Below are positions 43,580 through 52,958 of a stretch of DNA of 64,000 nt, piece after piece. Under the pieces are notes generated by a model. It did not search any database. It saw only the letters and a program-made list of their open reading frames with translations, and had not been told where the DNA came from. The DNA lies in the NCBI GenBank assembly GCA_017858255.1, contig JAFMBV010000001.1, positions 62,001 through 126,000 on the forward strand. The letters are read 5' to 3'. How positions within the stretch are numbered: the stretch's first letter is position 1; each line of letters starts with the position of its first letter. The stretch is from Bacteriovoracaceae bacterium. GTDB taxonomy: Bacteria; Bdellovibrionota; Bacteriovoracia; Bacteriovoracales; Bacteriovoracaceae. The position numbers and the translations under genes are program-made.

Positions 43580-44922
43580 TTCTTAACAAATTTATATAAA
43601 TTCTTTGGATACCTTCGTCTAAGCTTTTGATGTTCTACTTTTAGGTATTTCTTTTCCGTTAATTCCACATCAGATAAAATAATGGTACCTTTAGGAAAGT
43701 TAGACCTTTTATAGTTCCTATTTAGGTGATTGTTAAGCGCCATAAGGTTCTTCTTACTTGAGGTTAGCGTAGGTAAAAGCTTAAGGATAGGGATCTTACA
43801 TTTTGCGACGTAAATATTGATCAACCCATCTTTATCGTTAAAATGAGAACCATATATTTCTTTCTTATAGGCCAGTGTATAAACCAGTGCCAAGAATTCA
43901 CTATAAAAGTTTTTAGCGGCAAAACCCCAGTTCGGGTGTTTAAAGTGATCAATGAGGTGAGAGACCCTAGGGTCTTTAAAACCTTTTGCTTTTAGTGTTC
44001 TTACGCCTCTTCTAAGTAGACCCGTGCCACTATTATAAGCATTAACAGCAAGGTCCCAGGACTTCATGATCTTTATATTTTGCGCAAGTAAATGCAAAGC
44101 TCCTGCAGTACTTAAAACAGCACTTTTTCTTTGATCCGCATATTTACTCATATTAAAGAAGTGCCTACCTATAACGTTCATGAACTGCCATGGGCCTGTA
44201 GCACCGACCTTCGATTTAGCATGAATGTTAAAAGAAGATTCTAAAAAACTGATCGCCAATAGTTCGTGAGGAAGTTGAAAGGATTTAAATAGAATTTCGA
44301 TAGTCTCGGTATACCCTTCAAGATTTTTAAGACCCTGAAGTATATGGTCCATTTGTCCAGTTTGGGTTCTAAGGTTATTAGAAAGTTCCTTGAAAAATAA
44401 GCGTCGCTTAGAGGATGATTTTGGAATAGTTACATTGCTCTTTTTAAGAGAATGAAGGATTGTTTGGCACTTTTCTAAGTCGCAATCCTTTTTTTCAAGT
44501 AGCTTAAATGCTTTCTTATAGGTTTTAACAATTCCTCTCATCGCCTTGTTTTGTAGGCTGTATCTGGTGTTTTTGTTAAGTCCGGATTTTTTTAATTCCT
44601 GAAAGTTAATTACGTCGTAAATGATGCCAAGATTTTTAATATCATGAAGAACGGAGTGACTGCTATCATGCTGAGTATAAACCATATACCAAAATTGAAC
44701 ACGATCCCTTAGCTCTTTGGGAAATCTAAAGTCCTTTTCAATTCTATTTTCAGGATCCTTTAGGAACTTCCCGAATATTGGGTCTTTACTAGCGGATTTA
44801 TGAGTAGCGGAAACTTTTATTGATAAATTATCGATTTTACTAAGGTCATCTTGAAAAATATTTTCTGGAGAAAAACCAAAGATATTAAAGCTCAAGACAA
44901 AAAGTAAGACTAACTTTCCCAT
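43558..44922 (-). CDS. Lytic transglycosylase (SLT domain, MltD-like)
   Basis: This periplasmic enzyme cleaves the glycan strands of peptidoglycan. It has a signal peptide (MGKLVLLFVLSFNIFGFS), a helical region to ~residue 200, then an SLT domain: FLESSFN with catalytic Glu228, GATGPWQFM, and NAYNSGTG. There is no clear C-terminal LysM motif, unlike E. coli MltD; the tail is very basic. Its start overlaps the patatin gene by 13 bases, so they are co-translated. Roles in wall growth or in attacking prey wall are both possible. Confidence 0.88.
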   Translation of the reverse strand: MGKLVLLFVLSFNIFGFSPENIFQDDLSKIDNLSIKVSATHKSASKDPIFGKFLKDPENRIEKDFRFPKELRDRVQFWYMVYTQHDSSHSVLHDIKNLGIIYDVINFQELKKSGLNKNTRYSLQNKAMRGIVKTYKKAFKLLEKKDCDLEKCQTILHSLKKSNVTIPKSSSKRRLFFKELSNNLRTQTGQMDHILQGLKNLEGYTETIEILFKSFQLPHELLAISFLESSFNIHAKSKVGATGPWQFMNVIGRHFFNMSKYADQRKSAVLSTAGALHLLAQNIKIMKSWDLAVNAYNSGTGLLRRGVRTLKAKGFKDPRVSHLIDHFKHPNWGFAAKNFYSEFLALVYTLAYKKEIYGSHFNDKDGLINIYVAKCKIPILKLLPTLTSSKKNLMALNNHLNRNYKRSNFPKGTIILSDVELTEKKYLKVEHQKLRRRYPKNLYKFVKNQSCSKR

Positions 44923-46085
44923 TCATGCCTTTTGAATATTTCAATGGTTCGTGTGTAACCCAATTTAACGAGCTCTTTCATACGTTCAGGATTAAGCGAG
45001 AAACTATTCTTAAAAAAGATATCGTAATTTTCATGCGAAGGACAAATATCTACGAAGCGAACATTTGGATTGTGATTAAGCTTTCGCTCTAATATTTTAG
45101 TAAGATTAGTTCTGTGTTCATGGCTGAATTTATTAACTTTAAGATATTCATTAACCGTATTAATAATATCTTCAGCACTAGATCTTCTGGCCCTTGAAGC
45201 GACGATCTTTTTTTGAATCATTAGGTAGATGGCCTGAGTACAGATTGCAGGTAGGCCATAGTTGACTAGACTACCGATGGCATCTTGATAATGATAGGGA
45301 GTATGTGTCCAGCTGCTGATAACAAAATCACATTTATTATCTACGGCAACATGGGTGCTCAATGTTTCACGAATTTCACCATCAATATAGTAATCAACTT
45401 GACCCGTAATCGGATTGGTAACAGGGCTAGGCGAATAAAAAGGTGGCACCGACATTGAGGCGGAGACACTTTCGCTGATTGGAATATTTGTATAATAACT
45501 AGCAGTCTTGTCATGATAAGGAGAAGGATATTTATATTTAGAAAAAATAACCTTTCTACTGTGATCAAGCTGGGTCGCAACTACAAAAACATCTGCATCG
45601 TAGTCTTCATAATTATTAGATATTAATACTTCTCTTTCTAAATATGCCTTAAGGCCAGACGTTGTGAATAAACCATTAAAATTAAGTAATGGATTGATCA
45701 GTGTTTTGAGCAAAGGTGGAAATTCTGAAAAAGGAGCGTAGTTCTTTCCCTTAGGAGGATTTGGCTTGTCTCGTTTAAGGGTAAGCATATCTTTATAGGT
45801 AACTGGTTTGATTAAACGATCATTTTCATTCATGTGAGCATGAATTATATCAATTGGTCGAAAACCACTGGCAAAATATAGGCTAATGAGGGCACCGGCG
45901 CTACTACCAACATAGGTTGAGATTTCTAAGTTACTTTTTTCACTTTTATTGCTCTTTAAGGTGAATCCTAGTTCTTCTAGCGCCAGGCCGACACCAATAT
46001 GCCAAGCAGCAGCTTTAACGACTCCGCCACTTAAAACCAGGGCGACTTTCTTCCCCTTAAAGTTACTTAACTCAACTCTTCTCAT
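44910..46085 (-). CDS. Patatin-like phospholipase
   Basis: This Ser-Asp dyad lipid hydrolase shows LVLSGGVVKAAAWHIG (oxyanion hole region), GSSAGAL with nucleophile Ser62, and YYIDGEIRE with Asp235. The oxyanion motif is less Gly-rich than usual and the Asp motif is DGE instead of DGG. No signal peptide is seen, so it is cytoplasmic or exported by another route. Its end overlaps the transglycosylase start, linking lipid and peptidoglycan hydrolysis in one transcript. Target lipid is unknown. Confidence 0.85.
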   Translation of the reverse strand: MRRVELSNFKGKKVALVLSGGVVKAAAWHIGVGLALEELGFTLKSNKSEKSNLEISTYVGSSAGALISLYFASGFRPIDIIHAHMNENDRLIKPVTYKDMLTLKRDKPNPPKGKNYAPFSEFPPLLKTLINPLLNFNGLFTTSGLKAYLEREVLISNNYEDYDADVFVVATQLDHSRKVIFSKYKYPSPYHDKTASYYTNIPISESVSASMSVPPFYSPSPVTNPITGQVDYYIDGEIRETLSTHVAVDNKCDFVISSWTHTPYHYQDAIGSLVNYGLPAICTQAIYLMIQKKIVASRARRSSAEDIINTVNEYLKVNKFSHEHRTNLTKILERKLNHNPNVRFVDICPSHENYDIFFKNSFSLNPERMKELVKLGYTRTIEIFKRHEWES

Positions 46086-46174
46086 GATTAACCTATCGGT
46101 AGTCTATACTTAATATAAAATCCAATTCTTTTAAATTTTAAGGATTTAGCTTAATATTAAAAGAGGAGATTTTT

Positions 46175-46507
46175 ATGGTAGGAAAATGGTTATCAATAAC
46201 TGAATACTCAGCTTACAGAAATATATCAATATCGACTGTTAGGCGCTATATAAAAGGCAATAGGCTACGAACAAAACTAAGTTCGGGTAAGTACCTTATA
46301 CATGTTTCAGATGAAAACTATACTATTAGAGTCAACAAAAAGGAGAGAGAAGAGCTCTCCATGAAACTCGAGATACACGAGTTAAATGATCGGATAAGGT
46401 TGTTGGAAGAAGAGAACAATGACCTCAAGATGTTGGTTCAACTATATGAATCCCAACTCTTTAATTCCTCAAGCAAGGCCTTACCTGACTTACCAAGAGA
46501 ACAATAA
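46175..46507 (+). CDS. Small HTH protein with coiled-coil tail
   Basis: The 110-residue product has an N-terminal helix-turn-helix of the MerR/excisionase type (WLSITEYSAYRNISISTVRRYI, about residues 5-27, with a wing around GNRLRTKLSSGKYLI). A charged coiled coil (about 58-95) may dimerise it. GAGGAG lies ahead of the ATG. Its stop shares one base with the start of the next gene, so both are probably regulated or used together. No specific family name is assigned. Confidence 0.78.
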   Translation: MVGKWLSITEYSAYRNISISTVRRYIKGNRLRTKLSSGKYLIHVSDENYTIRVNKKEREELSMKLEIHELNDRIRLLEEENNDLKMLVQLYESQLFNSSSKALPDLPREQ

Positions 46508-47967
46508 TGAAAGCAAAGCAAATACTTATCTGGTTCCTACTCGCAATGTCACTTCCTTCATTTGGAAGCATGAGACGCTGTATGCTTTTACCTATAAAAG
46601 ATAGTGTTGGGGGAGCTCTTGGGTTTAAGGTTTTTACTGAAGTGGAAGCCTATTTAAAAGATTCTGACTGGTGTTATTACACAAGTAATAGTGAAATTTT
46701 AAATATTCTATCAAATTATAAAAGAAATCTAGATACCATTTTGCAAAACCCAAAGGTTTTAAAAATCATATCTGAGAAAACAAATACAGGAAGTTTGATC
46801 AGAGTGGAGTTAATAAACCAAATAAGGGGAGTAGATGTAAATATAAAGGTATTAGGTGAGAACGGAGAGGATGTTTTTTTTAAGGAACAAACGAGATTAA
46901 CAGTTGATGATCCAAAGGTAATAGCACAAACAATTAAAAACTGGCTTTCTGTTTATGAAAAACAGATTCCGTACGATGGACTGATTATTGGGGTTTTGGG
47001 TAATCAGTTTTCTATAGACGTAGGAACCAATAGAAGTTTATTTGAAGGAAATGAACTTTTCATACTAAGACCAACAAGAAAAAGAAGACACCCTTTGTTA
47101 AAAGAAATTATTGATTGGGAAAGTGAAAAGTTAGGAACGGCTAAGATAATCCACTCAACAGAGAACCAATCCCAGGCCAGTGTCTTACAGTATGATACAA
47201 CAAAAAAAATACGAAATAAAGATTGGGTTGTTCTTAAAAAGGACTCAAAGATTGGAATGGTTGAGCAGAAGAAATTCGTCGGCGAGGATGATTATAAGTT
47301 TGGCAAACTAGGTGAATTATCTTTGATGTTTAATGTCGGGAAGGGGTCAGCCACTTCAGATATTACAACAACAAAGAAAGTAGGCGGAACTATACTGGGA
47401 GTAGATCTATCAGGAACACTTTGGGTAACGAGGAAGTACTGGGCTGGTTTGGACATAAGTCGACTAGTAGGTAGTTTATCCCAAGAGGAAGGTACTCTAA
47501 CTAATAATTCGAATTCGATGTCTAACAGCATATTCAGAATAAAAGGTGGTTACAAGTATTTACCGATGGGCTTCTTTTATGGGCCACAGATAGACGCTTA
47601 TGTTGGTTACGGTTCCTATACTTATAGTTTGGATACTTCTGTCAACGATGGCTTTACTGAGGTGAGCTTTTCAGGAATATTATTTGGTGCAAAGGGAAGT
47701 ATTCCGATCCAAAAAGTTTTGAGGGCCCATATAGAATTGTCATTTTTATTTAATCCAGCTTACACCGAGGAAGCAACAGTTTATGGTGAAGACGACTCTG
47801 CCAGAAACTATACATTAGAAATTGGTGGGCAATATCTCTATGCACCAAATATGACTTTCGACTTCGCTTATGGTGTAAATTCTAGTAAAGCTAGTTTTAC
47901 TGGACCGGTACGAAGTATTACCGTTAAGCAATCGACCCTTAAGCTAGGTACAACGTTTACATTTTAA
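46507..47967 (+). CDS. Outer-membrane barrel protein with FlgT-like N-terminal part
   Basis: The 486-residue product has a signal peptide (residues ~1-21). Residues ~30-150 form a mixed alpha/beta domain; ~155-240 resemble the FlgT C-terminal type (GLIIGVLGNQFSIDVG, GNELFILRP, KLGTAKIIHST). Residues ~255-486 are amphipathic beta strands with alternate aromatic residues, ending in TLKLGTTFTF with a terminal Phe typical of outer-membrane barrels. It is coupled to the HTH gene. The function is not known; a surface or flagellar-assembly role is only a guess. Confidence 0.7.
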   Translation: MKAKQILIWFLLAMSLPSFGSMRRCMLLPIKDSVGGALGFKVFTEVEAYLKDSDWCYYTSNSEILNILSNYKRNLDTILQNPKVLKIISEKTNTGSLIRVELINQIRGVDVNIKVLGENGEDVFFKEQTRLTVDDPKVIAQTIKNWLSVYEKQIPYDGLIIGVLGNQFSIDVGTNRSLFEGNELFILRPTRKRRHPLLKEIIDWESEKLGTAKIIHSTENQSQASVLQYDTTKKIRNKDWVVLKKDSKIGMVEQKKFVGEDDYKFGKLGELSLMFNVGKGSATSDITTTKKVGGTILGVDLSGTLWVTRKYWAGLDISRLVGSLSQEEGTLTNNSNSMSNSIFRIKGGYKYLPMGFFYGPQIDAYVGYGSYTYSLDTSVNDGFTEVSFSGILFGAKGSIPIQKVLRAHIELSFLFNPAYTEEATVYGEDDSARNYTLEIGGQYLYAPNMTFDFAYGVNSSKASFTGPVRSITVKQSTLKLGTTFTF

Positions 47968-47978
47968 CTGGAAGAGAA

Positions 47979-49862
47979 ATGAGTCGCATTAAAGAACTTG
48001 AAAATCAAATCAAGTATCATAAAGCTAAGTATTATCAAGGCCACCCCGAAATCTCAGACTTGGAATATGACAAATTAGAGGAAGAGCTTAAAAAGCTTGA
48101 TCCTAAAAATCAAGTCTTAGACATTATTGGATCTTCTCCCAAGGGCTCAAGGAAGGTTCCCCACGATACAAAAATGCTTTCTCTAAATAAAACGTACAAA
48201 TTTGAAGATTTAATGAACTGGGTTGGGGAATACGAGGTTGTAAGTACCTATAAGATTGATGGCGTAAGTTGTTCTTTAATTTTTGAAGACGGTTCTCTTA
48301 TCTTGGCCAAAACTAGGGGAGATGGTTCTGTTGGAGAAAATATTACAGACAAAGCTATATGGATGAAAAATATTCCAACTTCAGTAACAAGAAAAACAAG
48401 GTTCGAGGTAAGAGGAGAAATATATTGTGAAGAAAGTGACTTCTTTCATCTAAGTGAAGAAATGGAGGGCTTAGGTTTGGATAGACCTACATCCCAGAGA
48501 AATATAGTCGCCGGTTTAATTGGTAGAAAAGAAAATATAGAGTTATGTCGCTATATTCAATTTAGTGCCTTCGACATAATAGAAGAAGGTTTTAAGTTAA
48601 CGACTGAAATGGAAAAAATTAAAACCCTACAAACTCTAGAATTTTATCCAGAAGAGATGATTCTCCATAAAAAAGAGGAGGATATCATCCAGAGATTGAA
48701 AGAGGCCCAGCTTTTCATGAGTGAAGGGGAGTACCAAATAGATGGTCTCGTATTTTCCTATAATAATTTAAGTCTACATGAAGAATTGGGCTCCACCTCC
48801 CATCACCCGAGATTTAAATTAGCGTTTAAATTTCAGGGAGAGGCAAAGAATACAGAAATTAAGGAGATCGTGTGGCAAGTATCTCGCAATGGGATATTAA
48901 CCCCCATTGCCGAGGTTAAACCGGTTGAATTATCAGGTGCCAAAATAAGTCGAGTTACTCTTCATAATTTTGGAATGGTTAAGCAGTATAACCTAAAGAA
49001 AGGTGATGTAATTCAGATAATTAGAAGTGGTGAGGTTATTCCAAAGTTCATGGAAGTAATAACTTCTAAATCTGGCAAGATAGATTTCCCTGATTCTTGT
49101 CCGAGCTGTGGTAATTCATTACGTGAAGACGATATTCGTTTGAGATGTGATAATGATAATTGTCCTGCCCAAATAAAAGAATCTATTTTAAATTTTATTC
49201 AGAAAATTGGTATTGATGATTTATCTTCAAAAAGGTTAGACGAACTAATTAGGGTTAATCTTGTTAAAGAAATACCAGACTTGTATAAGCTGACAAGAAA
49301 TGACCTCATGACTCTAGATAAAGTAAAAGACAAGTTAGCTGATAAGCTCATTAAAGGGATTGTTGGGTCTAAAGAAGTGGATCTGATTACTTTTCTGGCC
49401 GCACTAGGAATTCAGGGGGGGGCTTACAATAAGTGTGAAAAGGTTGTTCTTGCTGGGCATAATTCATTAGAAAAAATAATGAAGTTAACGGTAGAAGCAC
49501 TTATGGACATTGAAGGCTTTGCTGAAAAATCTGCAAATGAGTTTTATAATAGTCTTTCTTTAAAAAAGAAAATGATCAATGAATTAGAAGAGTTAGGCTT
49601 TGCGTTTAATAGCGTTGAAATTAAGGATTCTCCCATTAGCAAAAAGAAGATTTGTATAACAGGCACTTTAAGTAGAAAAAGGTCAGATATAGAAAAGGCC
49701 ATTAGAGAAAATGGCGGAATCATTGTCGGGTCCGTTTCAAAAAATACAGACCTACTGTTAACGAATGAAACCGATGGAAGTAGTTCAAAGTTTAAAAAAG
49801 CAACAACACTTGGCATAGCAACCATTACGGAGGAGTCTCTCTATAAACTTATAGAGGAATAG
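47979..49862 (+). CDS. ligA: NAD-dependent DNA ligase LigA
   Basis: It seals nicks in replication. The adenylation motif is KIDG (STYKIDGVSC), with TRGDGSVGENIT. The Cys4 zinc finger is CPSCG...CDNDNC, then helix-hairpin-helix repeats and a C-terminal BRCT domain (KKICITGTLSRKRSDIEKAI). At 627 residues it is about 40 shorter than E. coli LigA, but all domains are present. Its stop overlaps the radA start. Confidence 0.95.
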   Translation: MSRIKELENQIKYHKAKYYQGHPEISDLEYDKLEEELKKLDPKNQVLDIIGSSPKGSRKVPHDTKMLSLNKTYKFEDLMNWVGEYEVVSTYKIDGVSCSLIFEDGSLILAKTRGDGSVGENITDKAIWMKNIPTSVTRKTRFEVRGEIYCEESDFFHLSEEMEGLGLDRPTSQRNIVAGLIGRKENIELCRYIQFSAFDIIEEGFKLTTEMEKIKTLQTLEFYPEEMILHKKEEDIIQRLKEAQLFMSEGEYQIDGLVFSYNNLSLHEELGSTSHHPRFKLAFKFQGEAKNTEIKEIVWQVSRNGILTPIAEVKPVELSGAKISRVTLHNFGMVKQYNLKKGDVIQIIRSGEVIPKFMEVITSKSGKIDFPDSCPSCGNSLREDDIRLRCDNDNCPAQIKESILNFIQKIGIDDLSSKRLDELIRVNLVKEIPDLYKLTRNDLMTLDKVKDKLADKLIKGIVGSKEVDLITFLAALGIQGGAYNKCEKVVLAGHNSLEKIMKLTVEALMDIEGFAEKSANEFYNSLSLKKKMINELEELGFAFNSVEIKDSPISKKKICITGTLSRKRSDIEKAIRENGGIIVGSVSKNTDLLLTNETDGSSSKFKKATTLGIATITEESLYKLIEE

Positions 49863-51214
49863 TGTTGGCCAAGTTATTAAAAGATGTATTTGTTTGTTCA
49901 GATTGTGAGTATGAAACATTTAAGTGGTTAGGAAAGTGCCCTCAGTGCACGAGTTGGAATAGCTTTCAATTGCAAAATCAAGTTAGAGAAAAGAAAAAAA
50001 CCAAAAAGTATTCAGCGATTCCATTAAATACGGTAAAGCAGGGAGAAAGTGAAAGACTCATAATCGATAATGGAGATTTTGATCGAATTATGGGAGGTGG
50101 TCTTATTAATGGCAGCTTAACACTAATTTCCGGAGAGCCCGGGGTAGGGAAATCAACACTGTTATTATGTTTGCTGCAGAGTTTTTCAATAAATCATAAA
50201 GATCTTAAAATACTTTATGTCTCTGGAGAGGAGTCTGTTACTCAAATAGCAGGGCGAGCAAGTCGCTTAAAGGTTAATGCCTCTAATATATATCTATTAA
50301 ATGAATCATCGTGGCAGGAGATATTATCTGTCGTAAATAAATTAAACCCTACATTAATAATCCTAGATTCGATTCAAACAATTAAGGACCAAGATATTCT
50401 AGCGACTCCTGGAAGTGCCAGTCAGGTAAGAGGGGTTACGCAAGAACTTCTGGATAATATTAAAGGTCGCGATAGAACGGCCATAGTCGTTGGACACATT
50501 ACAAAAGACGGCGCTATCGCTGGACCCAAAATATTAGAGCATATGGTCGATACTGTTGTGACATTTAAAAAAGAAGCTGACGAATTACGACGGATGGAAA
50601 TAAAAAAGAATAGATTTGGACCATCAGGAGAAGTGGCCTTTTATAAGATGAGTAAGGGTGGAATAGAGAGCGTTCGTCGAGAATCAGAAATGGTGAATCT
50701 TGGGGTTCAAAGAACGGGCATCTGTTATACCGTTTCGAGAGAAGGTGGATTGTTCTTAATAAAGGAAGGCCAGGCACTCGCCATTGAGAATAAGTTTGGC
50801 CCCGGAAAGAGAATTGTCCAAGGCCTAGAATCTAACCGAATCAACTTACTTGTCGCCGCCATTGAGAAATATTTAAAAATACCACTTTCCAATTATGACA
50901 TATATTTTAACGTAGCCCGTGGTAACCGATTTAATGAAAGATGGAGTGACCTAGGTATTGTGGCCTGTATTTTATCTAGTTATTATGAAGTTCCCATTCC
51001 TAAGGCAAGTATATTCTTGGGTGAAATTGGATTGAGTGGTGACATTAGAAAAGCAGCTCTCGATGAATTGGAAATTGAAAAATTAAGAGACTGGGGAGTG
51101 AAAAATATATTTTGGAAGGGATCAAGCAATCTTAATGTGGATAAGATGATAAATTATTTTGAAAAAAAAGAAATTCTTGATTTAAAAGAAATGTTTATAA
51201 ATAAAGCTTCTTAA
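49862..51214 (+). CDS. radA: DNA repair protein RadA (Sms)
   Basis: This is a RecA-like DnaB-type helicase for recombination branch migration. It has an N-terminal zinc finger (CSDCEYETFKWLGKCPQC), Walker A GEPGVGKSTLL, the family motif KNRFGPSGEV, and a C-terminal Lon-like domain. The start is GTG 49862, or TTG 49865 with better spacing from AGAGGA. It follows ligA with a one-base overlap. Its 3' end overlaps the convergent glpK by 20 bases. Confidence 0.94.
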   Translation: MLAKLLKDVFVCSDCEYETFKWLGKCPQCTSWNSFQLQNQVREKKKTKKYSAIPLNTVKQGESERLIIDNGDFDRIMGGGLINGSLTLISGEPGVGKSTLLLCLLQSFSINHKDLKILYVSGEESVTQIAGRASRLKVNASNIYLLNESSWQEILSVVNKLNPTLIILDSIQTIKDQDILATPGSASQVRGVTQELLDNIKGRDRTAIVVGHITKDGAIAGPKILEHMVDTVVTFKKEADELRRMEIKKNRFGPSGEVAFYKMSKGGIESVRRESEMVNLGVQRTGICYTVSREGGLFLIKEGQALAIENKFGPGKRIVQGLESNRINLLVAAIEKYLKIPLSNYDIYFNVARGNRFNERWSDLGIVACILSSYYEVPIPKASIFLGEIGLSGDIRKAALDELEIEKLRDWGVKNIFWKGSSNLNVDKMINYFEKKEILDLKEMFINKAS

Positions 51215-52673
51215 TGGTTTCTTTCCATTGACCCTTTTTCATCTCAAAATATTCACTCTTAATTGGTGTGAATGTAGACTCTTCTTGCCACATCTCTTCA
51301 AGTTGATCTTTACTAATGATGTTTTTACCAATCGCCGCAGCACAGGCTGCACCAAATGCAGTGGTCTCAATTACCTTAGGTCGAATAATTTTAGTATTAC
51401 TAATATTAGCTTGAGTTTGCATAAGGAAGTTATTAACGACGGCACCCCCATCTACCCGAAGCACTTTTACTTTTAGGCCACTATCTTTTTCTATACTTTC
51501 GATAAGGTCGTTTATTGCTAAGCATACCCCTTCGAGGCATGCCCTTGCGATTTCGGAGCGTCCAGTATCTCGAGTTAAGCCAGTAATTGCAGCTGTAGCT
51601 TCACCGACCCAATAGGGGGAGCCAAGACCAGTAAAAAATGGAAGAAAAAGTACGTTGGCCATTTTCTCATCACTTGATTGAAGTGCTAACTCTTCAACAG
51701 CTGGGCTGTCTGGAAAAAATTTTAACTGATCTCTTAACCATTGAACGGCCGCACCAGCAATATAACTACTTCCTTCCAAGGCATAAAAATCCTTACCATT
51801 TTCACGATAAGCAATGGTGCTAAGTAGCCCATTTTGCGATCGTATGCATTCGTCACCAGTATTAATTAAGTAGAAGGCACCAGTACCGTAGGTACATTTA
51901 CTCATGCCTTTTTTAACACCTGCTTGGCCGAATAGTGCTGATTGTTGATCGCCTAGGACACCGTTAATCGTAATACCATCAGGAAGAAACTCGAGCCCTG
52001 AGGTGGAGCCAAAGTCACCGAAACTATCTTTAACTTCGGGAAGATTTTTTTTATCTATAGCGAATATTTCTAGAAGCTCTTCGCACCAAACACCTTTATG
52101 AATATCAAATAGTAATGTTCTAGATGCATTGGAGGCCTCGGTGACGTGAGATTTTCCTCCAGTCAGTTTATGAATAAGAAAGGTATCTATTGTACCGAAG
52201 AAACAATTGTTGTCCTTGATCGCTTCTTGAACTTTTTTATCATTGGAGATGAGCCAATTGATTTTTGTTCCACTAAAGTAGGGATCGACAGGCAAGCCTG
52301 TTTTGGAGGTAATTTTTTCTTTTAGGTTAGAATCTAGATTCTTACAGAAATCATTGGTTCTTCTATCTTGCCATACGATGGCATTTCTAATGGGGCGCGA
52401 ATTTTTATCAAAAGCACAGATTGTTTCTCGTTGATTAGTAATCCCAATCGTTCGAATATCTTCACCATTAATATTAGCTTTCTTAAGAACTTCAGAGACT
52501 GTTTTACAAACAGTATCCCAAATATCATTTAGATTATGCTCAACCCAACCGGGTTTAGGAAAAATTTGTGGAAACTCATGATTAACTTTGGCCGCAACTT
52601 CTAGAGTATTAGCATCAATTAAGACGGCCGTTGTACCTGTTGTGCCCTGATCAATGGCTAGAATCATTCCCAT
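51195..52673 (-). CDS. glpK: Glycerol kinase
   Basis: It phosphorylates glycerol to glycerol-3-phosphate. FGGY-kinase features include AIDQGTTGTTAVLID, GWVEHNLNDIW, GTGAFYLINTG, and FLPFFTGLGSPYW; 492 residues is standard. AAGGA precedes ATG 52673. No glpF, glpD or glpR lies nearby, so its glycerol or lipid-derived source is not shown here. Confidence 0.95.
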   Translation of the reverse strand: MGMILAIDQGTTGTTAVLIDANTLEVAAKVNHEFPQIFPKPGWVEHNLNDIWDTVCKTVSEVLKKANINGEDIRTIGITNQRETICAFDKNSRPIRNAIVWQDRRTNDFCKNLDSNLKEKITSKTGLPVDPYFSGTKINWLISNDKKVQEAIKDNNCFFGTIDTFLIHKLTGGKSHVTEASNASRTLLFDIHKGVWCEELLEIFAIDKKNLPEVKDSFGDFGSTSGLEFLPDGITINGVLGDQQSALFGQAGVKKGMSKCTYGTGAFYLINTGDECIRSQNGLLSTIAYRENGKDFYALEGSSYIAGAAVQWLRDQLKFFPDSPAVEELALQSSDEKMANVLFLPFFTGLGSPYWVGEATAAITGLTRDTGRSEIARACLEGVCLAINDLIESIEKDSGLKVKVLRVDGGAVVNNFLMQTQANISNTKIIRPKVIETTAFGAACAAAIGKNIISKDQLEEMWQEESTFTPIKSEYFEMKKGQWKETIKKLYL

Positions 52674-52681
52674 GTCTTTCC

Positions 52682-52912
52682 TTAAAGCTCGAAGTCATTA
52701 TTCGTATTTGGCATGGCAACTGCTTGGACCAGTGCTTTCCATTGCTTAGAAACAGTTCCGTTAAAACCTGTTACCAGGGTCATTGATAAACCCATGAGAA
52801 TTAAAAGTAGAAATAAAAATTCAATAAACGATTGACCCTGTGAGTTATTGGTCAATTTTAAGAAGCTTCGTTTGTAAAAACTATGAATCTTTTGCCTAAA
52901 GTGATTAATCAT
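52682..52912 (-). CDS. Small type IV pilin/Flp-like protein (putative)
   Basis: From ATG 52912 the product has about 76 residues. A basic leader is followed by SQGQSFIEFLFLLLILMG: Gly-Gln-Ser-Phe-Ile-Glu gives the Glu at +5 expected for prepilin peptidase cleavage after Gly, and then a hydrophobic helix. The C-terminal part is short (~40 residues), as in Flp/TadE-like pseudopilins. The start is uncertain (ATG 52924 or 52978 are in frame). It lies 8 bases upstream of glpK on the same strand and is divergent from the thioredoxin gene. Confidence 0.55.
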   Translation of the reverse strand: MINHFRQKIHSFYKRSFLKLTNNSQGQSFIEFLFLLLILMGLSMTLVTGFNGTVSKQWKALVQAVAMPNTNNDFEL

Positions 52913-52958
52913 TAAAATTATCATACAATCTATTATAAAAAATCTTATGCTAATAACA

